A DNA stretch of 64,000 bases. It comes from Mycolicibacterium sp. J2. GTDB lineage: Bacteria; Actinomycetota; Actinomycetes; Mycobacteriales; Mycobacteriaceae. The DNA lies in assembly GCF_026240945.1 (NCBI RefSeq), contig NZ_JAPFPY010000022.1, positions 45,691 to 109,690 of the forward strand. Direction: 5' to 3'. Of the stretch, positions 58,253 to 64,000 are shown one piece after another (position 1 is the stretch's first letter; the number at the start of each line of letters is the position of its first letter). Both the position numbers and the translations under genes were made by a program. The notes below the pieces were generated by a model. It saw only the letters and a program-made list of their open reading frames with translations, did no database searches and was not told the origin of the DNA.

Positions 58253-60082
58253 TCAGGGCGTTGCCGAAGCCTGCTCGGCCGGGCGCCCTCCGAATGCCCC
58301 GGCCAGGTACTCCGAGCGCGACGCCTGCCGGGCCAACTTGCCACTGGTGGTGCGCGGGACGGCACCCGCACTGACGAGCCGGATGTCGGCGACCGCCAGC
58401 CCATGTCCGCGCGAGACGGCGGCCCGGATGGCGGTGATCACCGATTCGGGATCGACGCGGCCGAAGCCGGCGGCCCGTTCGGCCACGATCACCAGTTCCT
58501 CCCGGCCCGACGGCCCGGGCACCGCGATGGCCACCACGAAACCGGCCCGCACCGCGGGTGTCGCCTGCGCCACCGTGTGTTCGATGTCCTGGGGATAGTG
58601 ATTGCGCCCGTCCACGATGAGCACGTCCTTGACGCGCCCGGTGATGAACAGTTCCCCGTCGACGTAGACGCCCAGATCACCGGTTCGCAACCACAGGGCG
58701 TCGGTGTCGGTGTCTTCGGCGTGGCTGCCGTCGGGCACCTTGGATTGCAGTTTGTTGCGGAACGTCGTCTCGGTCTCGACCGGCCGGCCCCAGTACCCAG
58801 TCCCGACGTTGTCGCCGTGCAGCCAGATCTCGCCCACCTCACCGTCGGGCAGCTCGGCACCGGTGGCGGCGTCGACGATGACCGCCCACTGGCTCGGCGC
58901 CACATGACCGCACGCGACATGGGTGCTGGCCGCGGGGTCGGAGGGGTCGACCTGCACCGCATGGCCGGCACCCAACTGGTGGCGATCGAGGTAGATCACC
59001 CGGGGCGCGTCGGCCGGGTCCGTCGTCGAGACGAACAGGGTGGCCTCGGCCAGGCCGTAGGACGGTTTGACCGCCGTCGGCGCCAGGCCGTACGGCGCGA
59101 ACGCCTCGTGGAACCGGCTGATCGACTCGGCGCTGACCGGTTCGGAACCGTTGATCAGACCGGCGACGTTGCTCAGGTCGAGATCGTCACCGGCGGGCGG
59201 CAGGCCGCGGGTGGCGGCGAGGTCGAAGGCGAAGTTCGGCGCCGCGGCGAATACCCGGCCTGGTTCGGTTCCCGAGCCGAGTTCCTTGATCCACCGGTAC
59301 GGCCGCCGGATGAACGCCGACGGCGACATCAGCGTGATGTGCCCACCCAACAGCGCCGGGAACATGATCATGAGCAGCCCCATGTCATGGAACAGCGGCA
59401 GCCAGCTGACGCTGCGGATATCCCAGTCCAGCCCGACAGCCATCACCATCTGCAGGACGTTGGTGCACACCGACCGGTGCGTGATCTCCACGCCCGCCGG
59501 TTTGCGGGTGGAACCCGACGTGTACTGCAGGTAGGCGATGTCGTCCATGCCGATCGTCATGGGCCGGTACTCGGTGGCCAACGTCTCGGGCACGGCGTCT
59601 ACGGCGAGCATGCGGGGCCGGTGCGCGATGGCGCGGCGGCGCAGCGTCTCGCGCACCCGCTCGGCGCTGTCGGTGGTCGTCAGTACGACGGTCGGCTGGG
59701 CGTCGGTGACGACGTTGTCCAGCCGCTCGGCCTGCCCCGCCATCTCCGGCGCGAACAACGGAACGGCGATGCAGCCGGCCTTGATCGCGGCGAAGAAGGC
59801 GACCACGTAGTCGACGCCTTGCGGCGCCAGAATGGCGACTCGGTCACCGGGTTGGGTGACCTGCTGTAATCGCGCGGCCACTGCGCAGACACGCAGCTTC
59901 ATCTGCTGCCACGACAAGTCGATCCGCCTGACGCTCTGGTCTGGACCGAAATCCAGATACCGATAAGCGACGGCGGGCGAGGCAGCCTCGAAGTTGCGGT
60001 CCAGATACGTACAAATCGTCGTATCTGTCGGCAGCTCGATTCGGCCACTCTCGCCGAGGTAGTCCTCCAGCTTCAGCGCCAC
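58253..60082 (-). CDS. Fatty acyl-AMP ligase (FadD32-like)
   Basis: This 609-residue adenylate-forming enzyme has the P-loop-like YLQYTSGSTRKPAGVEITH, WLPLFHDMGL, KPSYGLAEATLFVSTT, LRTGDLG and a C-terminal GRVKDVLIVDGRNHYPQDIEHT. The close pattern to FadD32 and other FAALs, which load acyl-AMP onto polyketide synthases rather than CoA, suggests the same activity. No polyketide synthase or acyl carrier protein gene is present nearby, so the acceptor is unclear. It is the first gene of an operon with DUF3556 and an amidohydrolase. Confidence 0.87.
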   Translation of the reverse strand: MALKLEDYLGESGRIELPTDTTICTYLDRNFEAASPAVAYRYLDFGPDQSVRRIDLSWQQMKLRVCAVAARLQQVTQPGDRVAILAPQGVDYVVAFFAAIKAGCIAVPLFAPEMAGQAERLDNVVTDAQPTVVLTTTDSAERVRETLRRRAIAHRPRMLAVDAVPETLATEYRPMTIGMDDIAYLQYTSGSTRKPAGVEITHRSVCTNVLQMVMAVGLDWDIRSVSWLPLFHDMGLLMIMFPALLGGHITLMSPSAFIRRPYRWIKELGSGTEPGRVFAAAPNFAFDLAATRGLPPAGDDLDLSNVAGLINGSEPVSAESISRFHEAFAPYGLAPTAVKPSYGLAEATLFVSTTDPADAPRVIYLDRHQLGAGHAVQVDPSDPAASTHVACGHVAPSQWAVIVDAATGAELPDGEVGEIWLHGDNVGTGYWGRPVETETTFRNKLQSKVPDGSHAEDTDTDALWLRTGDLGVYVDGELFITGRVKDVLIVDGRNHYPQDIEHTVAQATPAVRAGFVVAIAVPGPSGREELVIVAERAAGFGRVDPESVITAIRAAVSRGHGLAVADIRLVSAGAVPRTTSGKLARQASRSEYLAGAFGGRPAEQASATP

Positions 60083-60215
60083 GTCAGCTCGCTCTTCGCA
60101 CCCAGTTCCGCCAATACCACGGGAGTCTAGAGAGACTTGCCAGTAATCACGGGTTGCGACACCGCCCGAATCGGATTTCCCGTCGAGCGTCGATCACGAC
60201 CAGCGATTTCCGGCA

Positions 60216-60240
60216 TGTGCACTCTGTACCCCCGTGCACA
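60216..60240. promoter_or_regulatory. Inverted repeat with 7-base arms upstream of the fatty acyl-AMP ligase
   Basis: TGTGCAC (60216-60222) and GTGCACA (60234-60240) are separated by 11 bases in the 196-base spacer between the DoxX and FAAL genes. It could be an operator for the ligase operon or a weak terminator of the DoxX gene, whose stop is 39 bases away. No more specific role is seen. Confidence 0.35.
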
Positions 60241-60278
60241 CCGTAACTAACGTCTCAGGTTCGGCGCGCAGATACCTG

Positions 60279-60797
60279 TCACTTTGCGGGGGGACGGAAG
60301 AAAAGGGCCAGCTGACCGCTCCCGCCGAGCAGGCCGAGCAGCACAGCGATCGCCAAGCCGCCCCAGCCCTGCACGTACTGCCACATCCCGGTGCCGTAGA
60401 ACAGCGCATGGTCCAGGCTGTAGCGGCCGGCGCCGGTGCCGGCCACCGCGACGGCGGCCACCGCCAGGACGAGGTTGTACTCCCAGCCCTCCTTGACGAT
60501 GAAGAAGCCGTTGTGCCGGTGCACGGTCCAGGCCGCGACCAACATCAGGGCCACGAAGCCGGCGGCCGGGACGGGGGTCAGCAGGCCCACGGCCAGCCCC
60601 AGGCCGGCGGCGATCTCGGTGGTCGCGGCCACCCTGGCATGGAACATCCCCGGCTTCATCCCGATGCTGTCGAACCAGCCCGCGGTGCCGGGGATCCGGC
60701 CGCCGCCGAAGAACTTGTTGTAGCCGTGCGCGGCCATGGTCAGGCCGAGAACCACACGCAGGACCAGGATCGCGGTGTCGAAAGCAGGATCAGCCAC
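60279..60797 (-). CDS. DoxX-family membrane protein
   Basis: This 172-residue protein has four membrane helices and the DoxX pattern VLRVVLGLTMAAHGYNKFFGG near the start, EIAAGLGLAVGLLTPVPAAG and a TVHRHNGFF loop. In mycobacteria DoxX proteins have been linked to oxidative-stress complexes with SodA and SseA, but no such genes are adjacent. The ATG at 60797 is used. The neighbouring SDR gene ends 22 bases upstream. Confidence 0.84.
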   Translation of the reverse strand: MADPAFDTAILVLRVVLGLTMAAHGYNKFFGGGRIPGTAGWFDSIGMKPGMFHARVAATTEIAAGLGLAVGLLTPVPAAGFVALMLVAAWTVHRHNGFFIVKEGWEYNLVLAVAAVAVAGTGAGRYSLDHALFYGTGMWQYVQGWGGLAIAVLLGLLGGSGQLALFFRPPAK

Positions 60798-60819
60798 GTA
60801 ACAGAATGTAGGCCATCTG

Positions 60820-61584
60820 TTACACGGCCGCCCACCCTCCGTCGACGCTGAGCACCGCGCCGTGGATGTTCGCCGCCTCGGGACCGGCCAAGAAGACCAC
60901 GGCGGCGGCCACCTCCTCGGGGGTGCTCATCCGGCGCGACGGGATCCGGTCGAGCGTGGGGCCGATGTGGTCGGCGATCTCCAACACCCGGTCGGTGCCG
61001 ATCGGTCCGGGCGCTACGGCGTTCACGCGCACCCCCAGCGGCCCGTACTCGGCGGCCCACGATTTGGTCAGCGAGTGCACGGCGGCCTTGGTCGAGCTGT
61101 AGAGCGCCGACTTGTCGCCGCCGATCAGGCCGTTGATCGAGCCGATGTTGACCACCGCCCCCTCGCCGCGCTCGGCCATCGCCGGCACCAGCGCCCCGGT
61201 CAACAGGAACGGTGCGACGACGTTGGTCCGGTAGGACTCCAGCAGCGCCGCCTCGGTGACCTCGGCGGTGGGCTCCGGCAGCGACCACGCGGCGGCGTTG
61301 TTGACCAGGATGTCGATCCGGCCACCGGCCGCCGCCAGCGCGCCGTCGGCAAGGGCCCGGATCTGCGCGCCACCGCCGCCCAGGTCGGCGGCGACGAACT
61401 CGGCGTGCCCGCCGGCCGCCCGGACATCGGCGACGACGGCGTCTCCCCTGGCTTTATCGCGACCGCTGACCACCACCAGTGCGCCCTCGGCGGCCAGCGC
61501 CTTGGCGATGGCGACGCCCAAGCCGCCGGTGGACCCCGTAACCAGTGCGGTGCGGCCCGCAAGCCGCGTAGTGTTTGGACTCAT
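60820..61584 (-). CDS. Short-chain dehydrogenase/reductase (SDR)
   Basis: This 254-residue classical SDR has TGSTGGLGVAIAKAL, DILVNNAAAW, the YSSTKAAVHSLTKS active site (Tyr and Lys) and NAVAPGPIGTDR. It reduces or oxidises a ketone or alcohol with NAD(P). I chose the ATG at 61584 because the palindrome 61576-61591 overlaps it and marks the promoter. It diverges from the TetR gene at 61609. Confidence 0.86.
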   Translation of the reverse strand: MSPNTTRLAGRTALVTGSTGGLGVAIAKALAAEGALVVVSGRDKARGDAVVADVRAAGGHAEFVAADLGGGGAQIRALADGALAAAGGRIDILVNNAAAWSLPEPTAEVTEAALLESYRTNVVAPFLLTGALVPAMAERGEGAVVNIGSINGLIGGDKSALYSSTKAAVHSLTKSWAAEYGPLGVRVNAVAPGPIGTDRVLEIADHIGPTLDRIPSRRMSTPEEVAAAVVFLAGPEAANIHGAVLSVDGGWAAV

Positions 61585-61591
61585 GAGTCCA
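61576..61591. promoter_or_regulatory. Perfect 16-base palindrome between SDR and TetR genes
   Basis: TGGACTCATGAGTCCA is fully self-complementary. It overlaps the SDR start codon (61582-61584) and lies 17 bases before the TetR ATG. A TetR dimer bound here would block both genes. Confidence 0.7.
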
Positions 61592-61608
61592 CAAGTACGG
61601 AAGTGAAA

Positions 61609-62223
61609 ATGGACCCGCAAGTCCAAAATCTCAGCACTCCGGCGACCAGGAAGGGCGCGGCCACCCGCGATCGCATCGTGCGGGGTGCGGCCGCCGTGAT
61701 CCGCGACCGCGGCGTGGCGATGACCACGCTCGACGACATCCGGGCGCACACCGGCACGTCCAAGAGTCAGTTGTTCCACTACTTTCCCGGCGGCAAGGAC
61801 CAGTTGCTGCTCGCGGTCGCCGCGCACGAGGCCGAGCAGGTGCTCGCCGACCAACAACCCCATCTGGGCGGGCTGACCTCATGGGCGGCCTGGCAGCGGT
61901 GGCGCGATGCGGTGCTGGACCGCTACCGGCGACAGGGGCAGAGCTGCCCGCTGAGCATGCTGATGTCAGAGATCGGCCGCACCACCCCCGGCGCCCAGGC
62001 GGTCACCACGGCCCTGATGCGTCGCTGGCACGACGAGATCGCCGACGGCATCCGGGCGATGCAGGCCCAGGATAAGATCGACGCCGGGGTGCACCCGGAG
62101 AAGGCCGCGGCGGCCCTGCTGGCCGGCATCCAGGGAGGTGTCGGCATCCTGCTGGCCACCGGTGATCTGTCCTACCTGCAGCACGCCCTGGACGTGGGGA
62201 TCGAAAACCTGCGCGCCGCTTAG
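61609..62223 (+). CDS. TetR-family regulator
   Basis: This 204-residue regulator has an N-terminal helix-turn-helix (IVRGAAAVIRDRGVAMTTLD, HTGTSKSQLFHYFPGGKDQL) and a helical C-terminus with CPLSMLMSEIG. It diverges from an SDR gene and is likely autoregulated through the palindrome at 61576-61591. The ATG at 61609 is used, and a GTG at 61603 is also in frame. Its 3' end overlaps the convergent SRPBCC gene by four bases. Confidence 0.85.
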   Translation: MDPQVQNLSTPATRKGAATRDRIVRGAAAVIRDRGVAMTTLDDIRAHTGTSKSQLFHYFPGGKDQLLLAVAAHEAEQVLADQQPHLGGLTSWAAWQRWRDAVLDRYRRQGQSCPLSMLMSEIGRTTPGAQAVTTALMRRWHDEIADGIRAMQAQDKIDAGVHPEKAAAALLAGIQGGVGILLATGDLSYLQHALDVGIENLRAA

Positions 62224-62660
62224 GGTTTGCCGCGCAGGTGCTCGACCAGTTGATCACACACCCCGGCCCAGCCGTTCTGGAAGTCGCGGAACACCTCCGA
62301 CGGCAACAGCGTGTGCTCGATCGACATGAGCGTCTCGCCGTCCCCGTGCGGCTCGAACGTCACGGTGACCACACTGGTGGCCGTCGGATCCGGCCAATCC
62401 GAGTTGGACCAGGTGAAGCGCAGCAGCCGCGGACGTTCGATGGCCAGGAACTGACCGCTGATGATCACCAGCCCGCCGGCATGGTCGACGTCGAATCGCA
62501 CCTTGCCGCCCACATGGGGCTGCACGGTGACGGCGACACAGCGATCCGGGCGGGGACACATCCACTCCGCCAACGACTCCGGGTCCAGCCATTCGTCGAA
62601 CACCACCGCGGGATCCGCGGGCATGATGCGCTCGACGCGGGCGGTGACGGTCTCGGTCAT
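62220..62660 (-). CDS. SRPBCC/AHSA1-family protein
   Basis: This 146-residue START-like domain protein (AHSA1 type) has AVVFDEWLDPESLAEWM, VDHAGGLVIISGQFLAIERPRLLRFTW and a C-terminal GWAGVCDQLVEHL. It starts at an ATG that overlaps the ArsR stop (ATGA at 62657-62660), the usual ArsR/SRPBCC pairing in actinobacteria. A lipophilic ligand is likely but unknown. Confidence 0.84.
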   Translation of the reverse strand: MTETVTARVERIMPADPAVVFDEWLDPESLAEWMCPRPDRCVAVTVQPHVGGKVRFDVDHAGGLVIISGQFLAIERPRLLRFTWSNSDWPDPTATSVVTVTFEPHGDGETLMSIEHTLLPSEVFRDFQNGWAGVCDQLVEHLRGKP

Positions 62661-63019
62661 CGGGACCGCCCCTGCCCGGGTCCCTGAGATCGGCGACCGT
62701 TGTTCCGCCGCAACCGGGCTGCCAGTGCGTCGGCGCGGGCCGACCAGAAGTCCGTCTGGTCGCTGATCCACTGCTGAGCGGCGGCCAGCCCCTGCGGCTG
62801 CAACGACAGCCAATGCTCGCGCCCACGCACCTCCCGGCGCACCAGTCCGGCCGCCTCCAGCACCCCCACGTGTCGGGACACCCCGGCGAACGTCATGGGC
62901 AGCGGCGCGGCCAGGTCGGTGATCCGCGCATCACCGTCCCGCAGCGCCTCCAGCAGCCGCCTGCGGGTCGGGTCCGCGAGCGCCGCGTACGCGCGGTCGA
63001 GCACCTGATCTTCAACCAT
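62657..63019 (-). CDS. ArsR-family regulator
   Basis: This 120-residue winged-helix protein has LADPTRRRLLEALRDGDARITDL and PMTFAGVSRHVGVLEAAGLV, and it lacks the Cys pairs of metal-binding ArsR proteins. It is translationally coupled to the SRPBCC gene, so the SRPBCC protein may be its partner or target. The ATG at 63019 is used. It diverges from a DUF899 gene, with 80 bases between starts. Confidence 0.84.
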   Translation of the reverse strand: MVEDQVLDRAYAALADPTRRRLLEALRDGDARITDLAAPLPMTFAGVSRHVGVLEAAGLVRREVRGREHWLSLQPQGLAAAQQWISDQTDFWSARADALAARLRRNNGRRSQGPGQGRSR

Positions 63020-63099
63020 TCTGTTGACTATAGCCGCCGGACCGTGCTTCCCTGGAGGCACATCGTTAAACACATTTGTTGAATTATTGGAGGATCGTG

Positions 63100-63801
63100 A
63101 TGGACAAGCCGGCGGTCGTCTCAGCCAACGAATGGCAGCAGGCGCTCAGCGAAATGCTGGTCAAGGAAAAGCAATTCACCAAGGCCCGCGATGCGCTGGC
63201 CGCCGAGCGAAGGCGGATGCCGTGGACGGAAGTGGCCAAGGACTACCGGTTCGACGGACCCGACGGCGCCGTCAGCCTGCTGGACCTGTTCGCCGGCCGA
63301 CGCCAACTGCTGGTCTACCGCGCCTTCGTCGACCCCGGCGTGCACGGCTGGCCCGACCACGGCTGCGTCGGGTGTTCACTGATGGCCGACCACATCGGCA
63401 ACCTGGCGCATCTGAACGCCCGCGACACCACCCTGGTCTACGCGTCGCGCGGCTCACAGACCGACCTGGCCAGGATCAAGGCGCGGATGGGCTGGGACAT
63501 CCCCTGGTACACCATCCTGCCCACCGCGGACGCCGCGTTCGACGTCGACTTCGGGGTGCACGAGTGGCACGGCACCAACGCGTTCATCCGGGACGGCGAA
63601 CGCATCTACCGGACCTACTTCATCAACAACCGCGGCGACGAGGTGTTCGTCAACACCTGGAACTTCCTCGACATGACCGCCCTGGGCCGACAGGAGACGT
63701 GGGAGGACTCCCCCGCCGGTTACCCGCAGACCAAACCGTACGAATGGTGGTGCTGGCACGACGAATACGGGCAACGGGCACCGTCGCGCTGCGTCGAGTA
63801 G
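63100..63801 (+). CDS. DUF899 thioredoxin-like protein
   Basis: This 233-residue DUF899 protein has WTEVAKDYRFDGPDG, LLDLFAGRRQLLVYRAF, the thioredoxin-like CxxC as DHGCVGCSLMADHIG, and TYFINNRGDEVFVNTWNFLDM. DUF899 enzymes are thioredoxin-fold proteins thought to be dithiol-disulfide oxidoreductases. GGAGG at 63089-63093 fits the ATG at 63100 or the adjacent GTG at 63097. It may be controlled by the divergent ArsR-type regulator. The terminator-like repeat at 63800 follows directly. Confidence 0.84.
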   Translation: MDKPAVVSANEWQQALSEMLVKEKQFTKARDALAAERRRMPWTEVAKDYRFDGPDGAVSLLDLFAGRRQLLVYRAFVDPGVHGWPDHGCVGCSLMADHIGNLAHLNARDTTLVYASRGSQTDLARIKARMGWDIPWYTILPTADAAFDVDFGVHEWHGTNAFIRDGERIYRTYFINNRGDEVFVNTWNFLDMTALGRQETWEDSPAGYPQTKPYEWWCWHDEYGQRAPSRCVE

Positions 63802-63854
63802 TGATTCGTGCACGTTCGGTGACGCCAGGCGTTACGCGATGTGCACGAATCACT
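63800..63854. repeat. Nested inverted repeat (REP- or MITE-like) after the DUF899 gene
   Basis: AGTGATTCGTGCAC (63800-63813) is exactly complementary to GTGCACGAATCACT (63841-63854). Within the 27-base loop, GTGACGCC-A-GGCGTTAC pairs with one G-T, so the whole element folds as a double-step hairpin. It could terminate transcription, or be a mobile palindromic unit. Confidence 0.7.
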
Positions 63855-63897
63855 TAGCCTCGATCCGTGGATGAATAGGCTGGATGCGGGGTGTCGG

Positions 63898-64000
63898 AAC
63901 GAGGAAAGTGCCCTTTGAGCTGGGATGATTGATGTTCCTCACGCATTAATCAAACCCGGTTAGAAGGGCACTTCCAGTGCGAGTGTCGCATGGCTTTGCC
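63898..64000 (+). mobile_element. Probable left end of an insertion sequence (IS1380-like)
   Basis: The last 100 bases are less GC-rich than the neighbours and hold an inverted pair AAGTGCCCTT (63906-63915) and AAGGGCACTT (63964-63973). They end in a possible transposase start (GTG at 63977). The VRVSHGFA opening is reminiscent of IS1380-type transposases of actinobacteria, but only eight residues are visible. The element boundary cannot be fixed. Confidence 0.4.
63977..64000 (+). CDS. Possible transposase, N-terminal fragment
   Basis: Only eight codons from the GTG at 63977 (VRVSHGFA) are within the window. The resemblance to IS1380-family transposase starts is recalled rather than searched, and the rest of the gene is beyond the edge. 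It fits with the inverted pair immediately upstream. Confidence 0.35.

Overview
The window looks like a chromosomal segment of a fast-growing mycobacterium (Mycolicibacterium or a close relative). The evidence is very high GC with GC-rich third codon positions, many GTG starts, 4-base start/stop overlaps, and families typical of mycobacteria: DUF732, MmpL, a FadD32-type fatty acyl-AMP ligase, DUF3556, a fasciclin (MPT70/MPT83-type) secreted protein, F420-dependent Rv1155- and Ddn-type proteins, and an alpha-methylacyl-CoA racemase. From 29.3 to 43.4 kb the gene content resembles the M. tuberculosis Rv1141c-Rv1155 neighbourhood (recalled, not searched). I saw no rRNA, tRNA, CRISPR array or complete insertion sequence. 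The right edge carries what looks like the left end of an insertion sequence.

Layout. 0-4.7 kb: the start of a DNA-glycosylase gene, a secreted DUF732 protein, then an overlapping four-gene operon of a LytS-type kinase, a LytTR regulator, a small membrane protein and a sodium/solute symporter. 4.7-22.6 kb: a catabolic and regulatory island. Two paralogous sets (alpha/beta hydrolase, NADP-type quinone oxidoreductase, HxlR regulator, LuxR-type regulator) flank a beta-oxidation operon (acyl-CoA dehydrogenase, class III CoA-transferase, enoyl-CoA hydratase, 3-hydroxyacyl-CoA dehydrogenase). The island also holds a YWTD beta-propeller protein, an FAD oxidoreductase without redox cysteines, and two copies of an unrecognised 239-residue protein. 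A shared 20-base element lies upstream of both hydrolase operons. 21-24 kb: a CPC-type HxlR regulator diverges from a quinone oxidoreductase and an RclA-like flavoprotein, which suggests a thiol or reactive-chlorine stress module.

24.5-31 kb: a second DUF485/acetate-type symporter pair, an MFS exporter, an acyltransferase, DUF5302, Rv1155-like, DUF1697 and methyltransferase genes. 31-39 kb: an EthA/MymA-type monooxygenase with a PucR regulator, a short GntR regulator, a class III sirtuin, a methyltransferase, and a TetR/MmpL pair. 39.3-39.6 kb: a small unrecognised protein gene between two strong terminators. 39.6-50 kb: nitronate monooxygenase-like, SDR, racemase and enoyl-CoA hydratase genes, MFS transporters, a CPBP protease, a gamma carbonic anhydrase and a GlxA-type regulator.

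50-64 kb: a fasciclin protein, then a thiolase / enoyl-CoA hydratase / acyl-CoA dehydrogenase operon, the last gene carrying a one-base frameshift in a C6 run. A FadR-type regulator diverges from this operon. Next come an M20 amidohydrolase, a DUF3556 membrane protein and a fatty acyl-AMP ligase in one operon, then DoxX, an SDR/TetR divergent pair, an ArsR/SRPBCC pair, a DUF899 protein, a nested inverted repeat and the IS-like end. Most regulators here are divergent from or overlap their likely targets, and several intergenic palindromes can be proposed as their operators.
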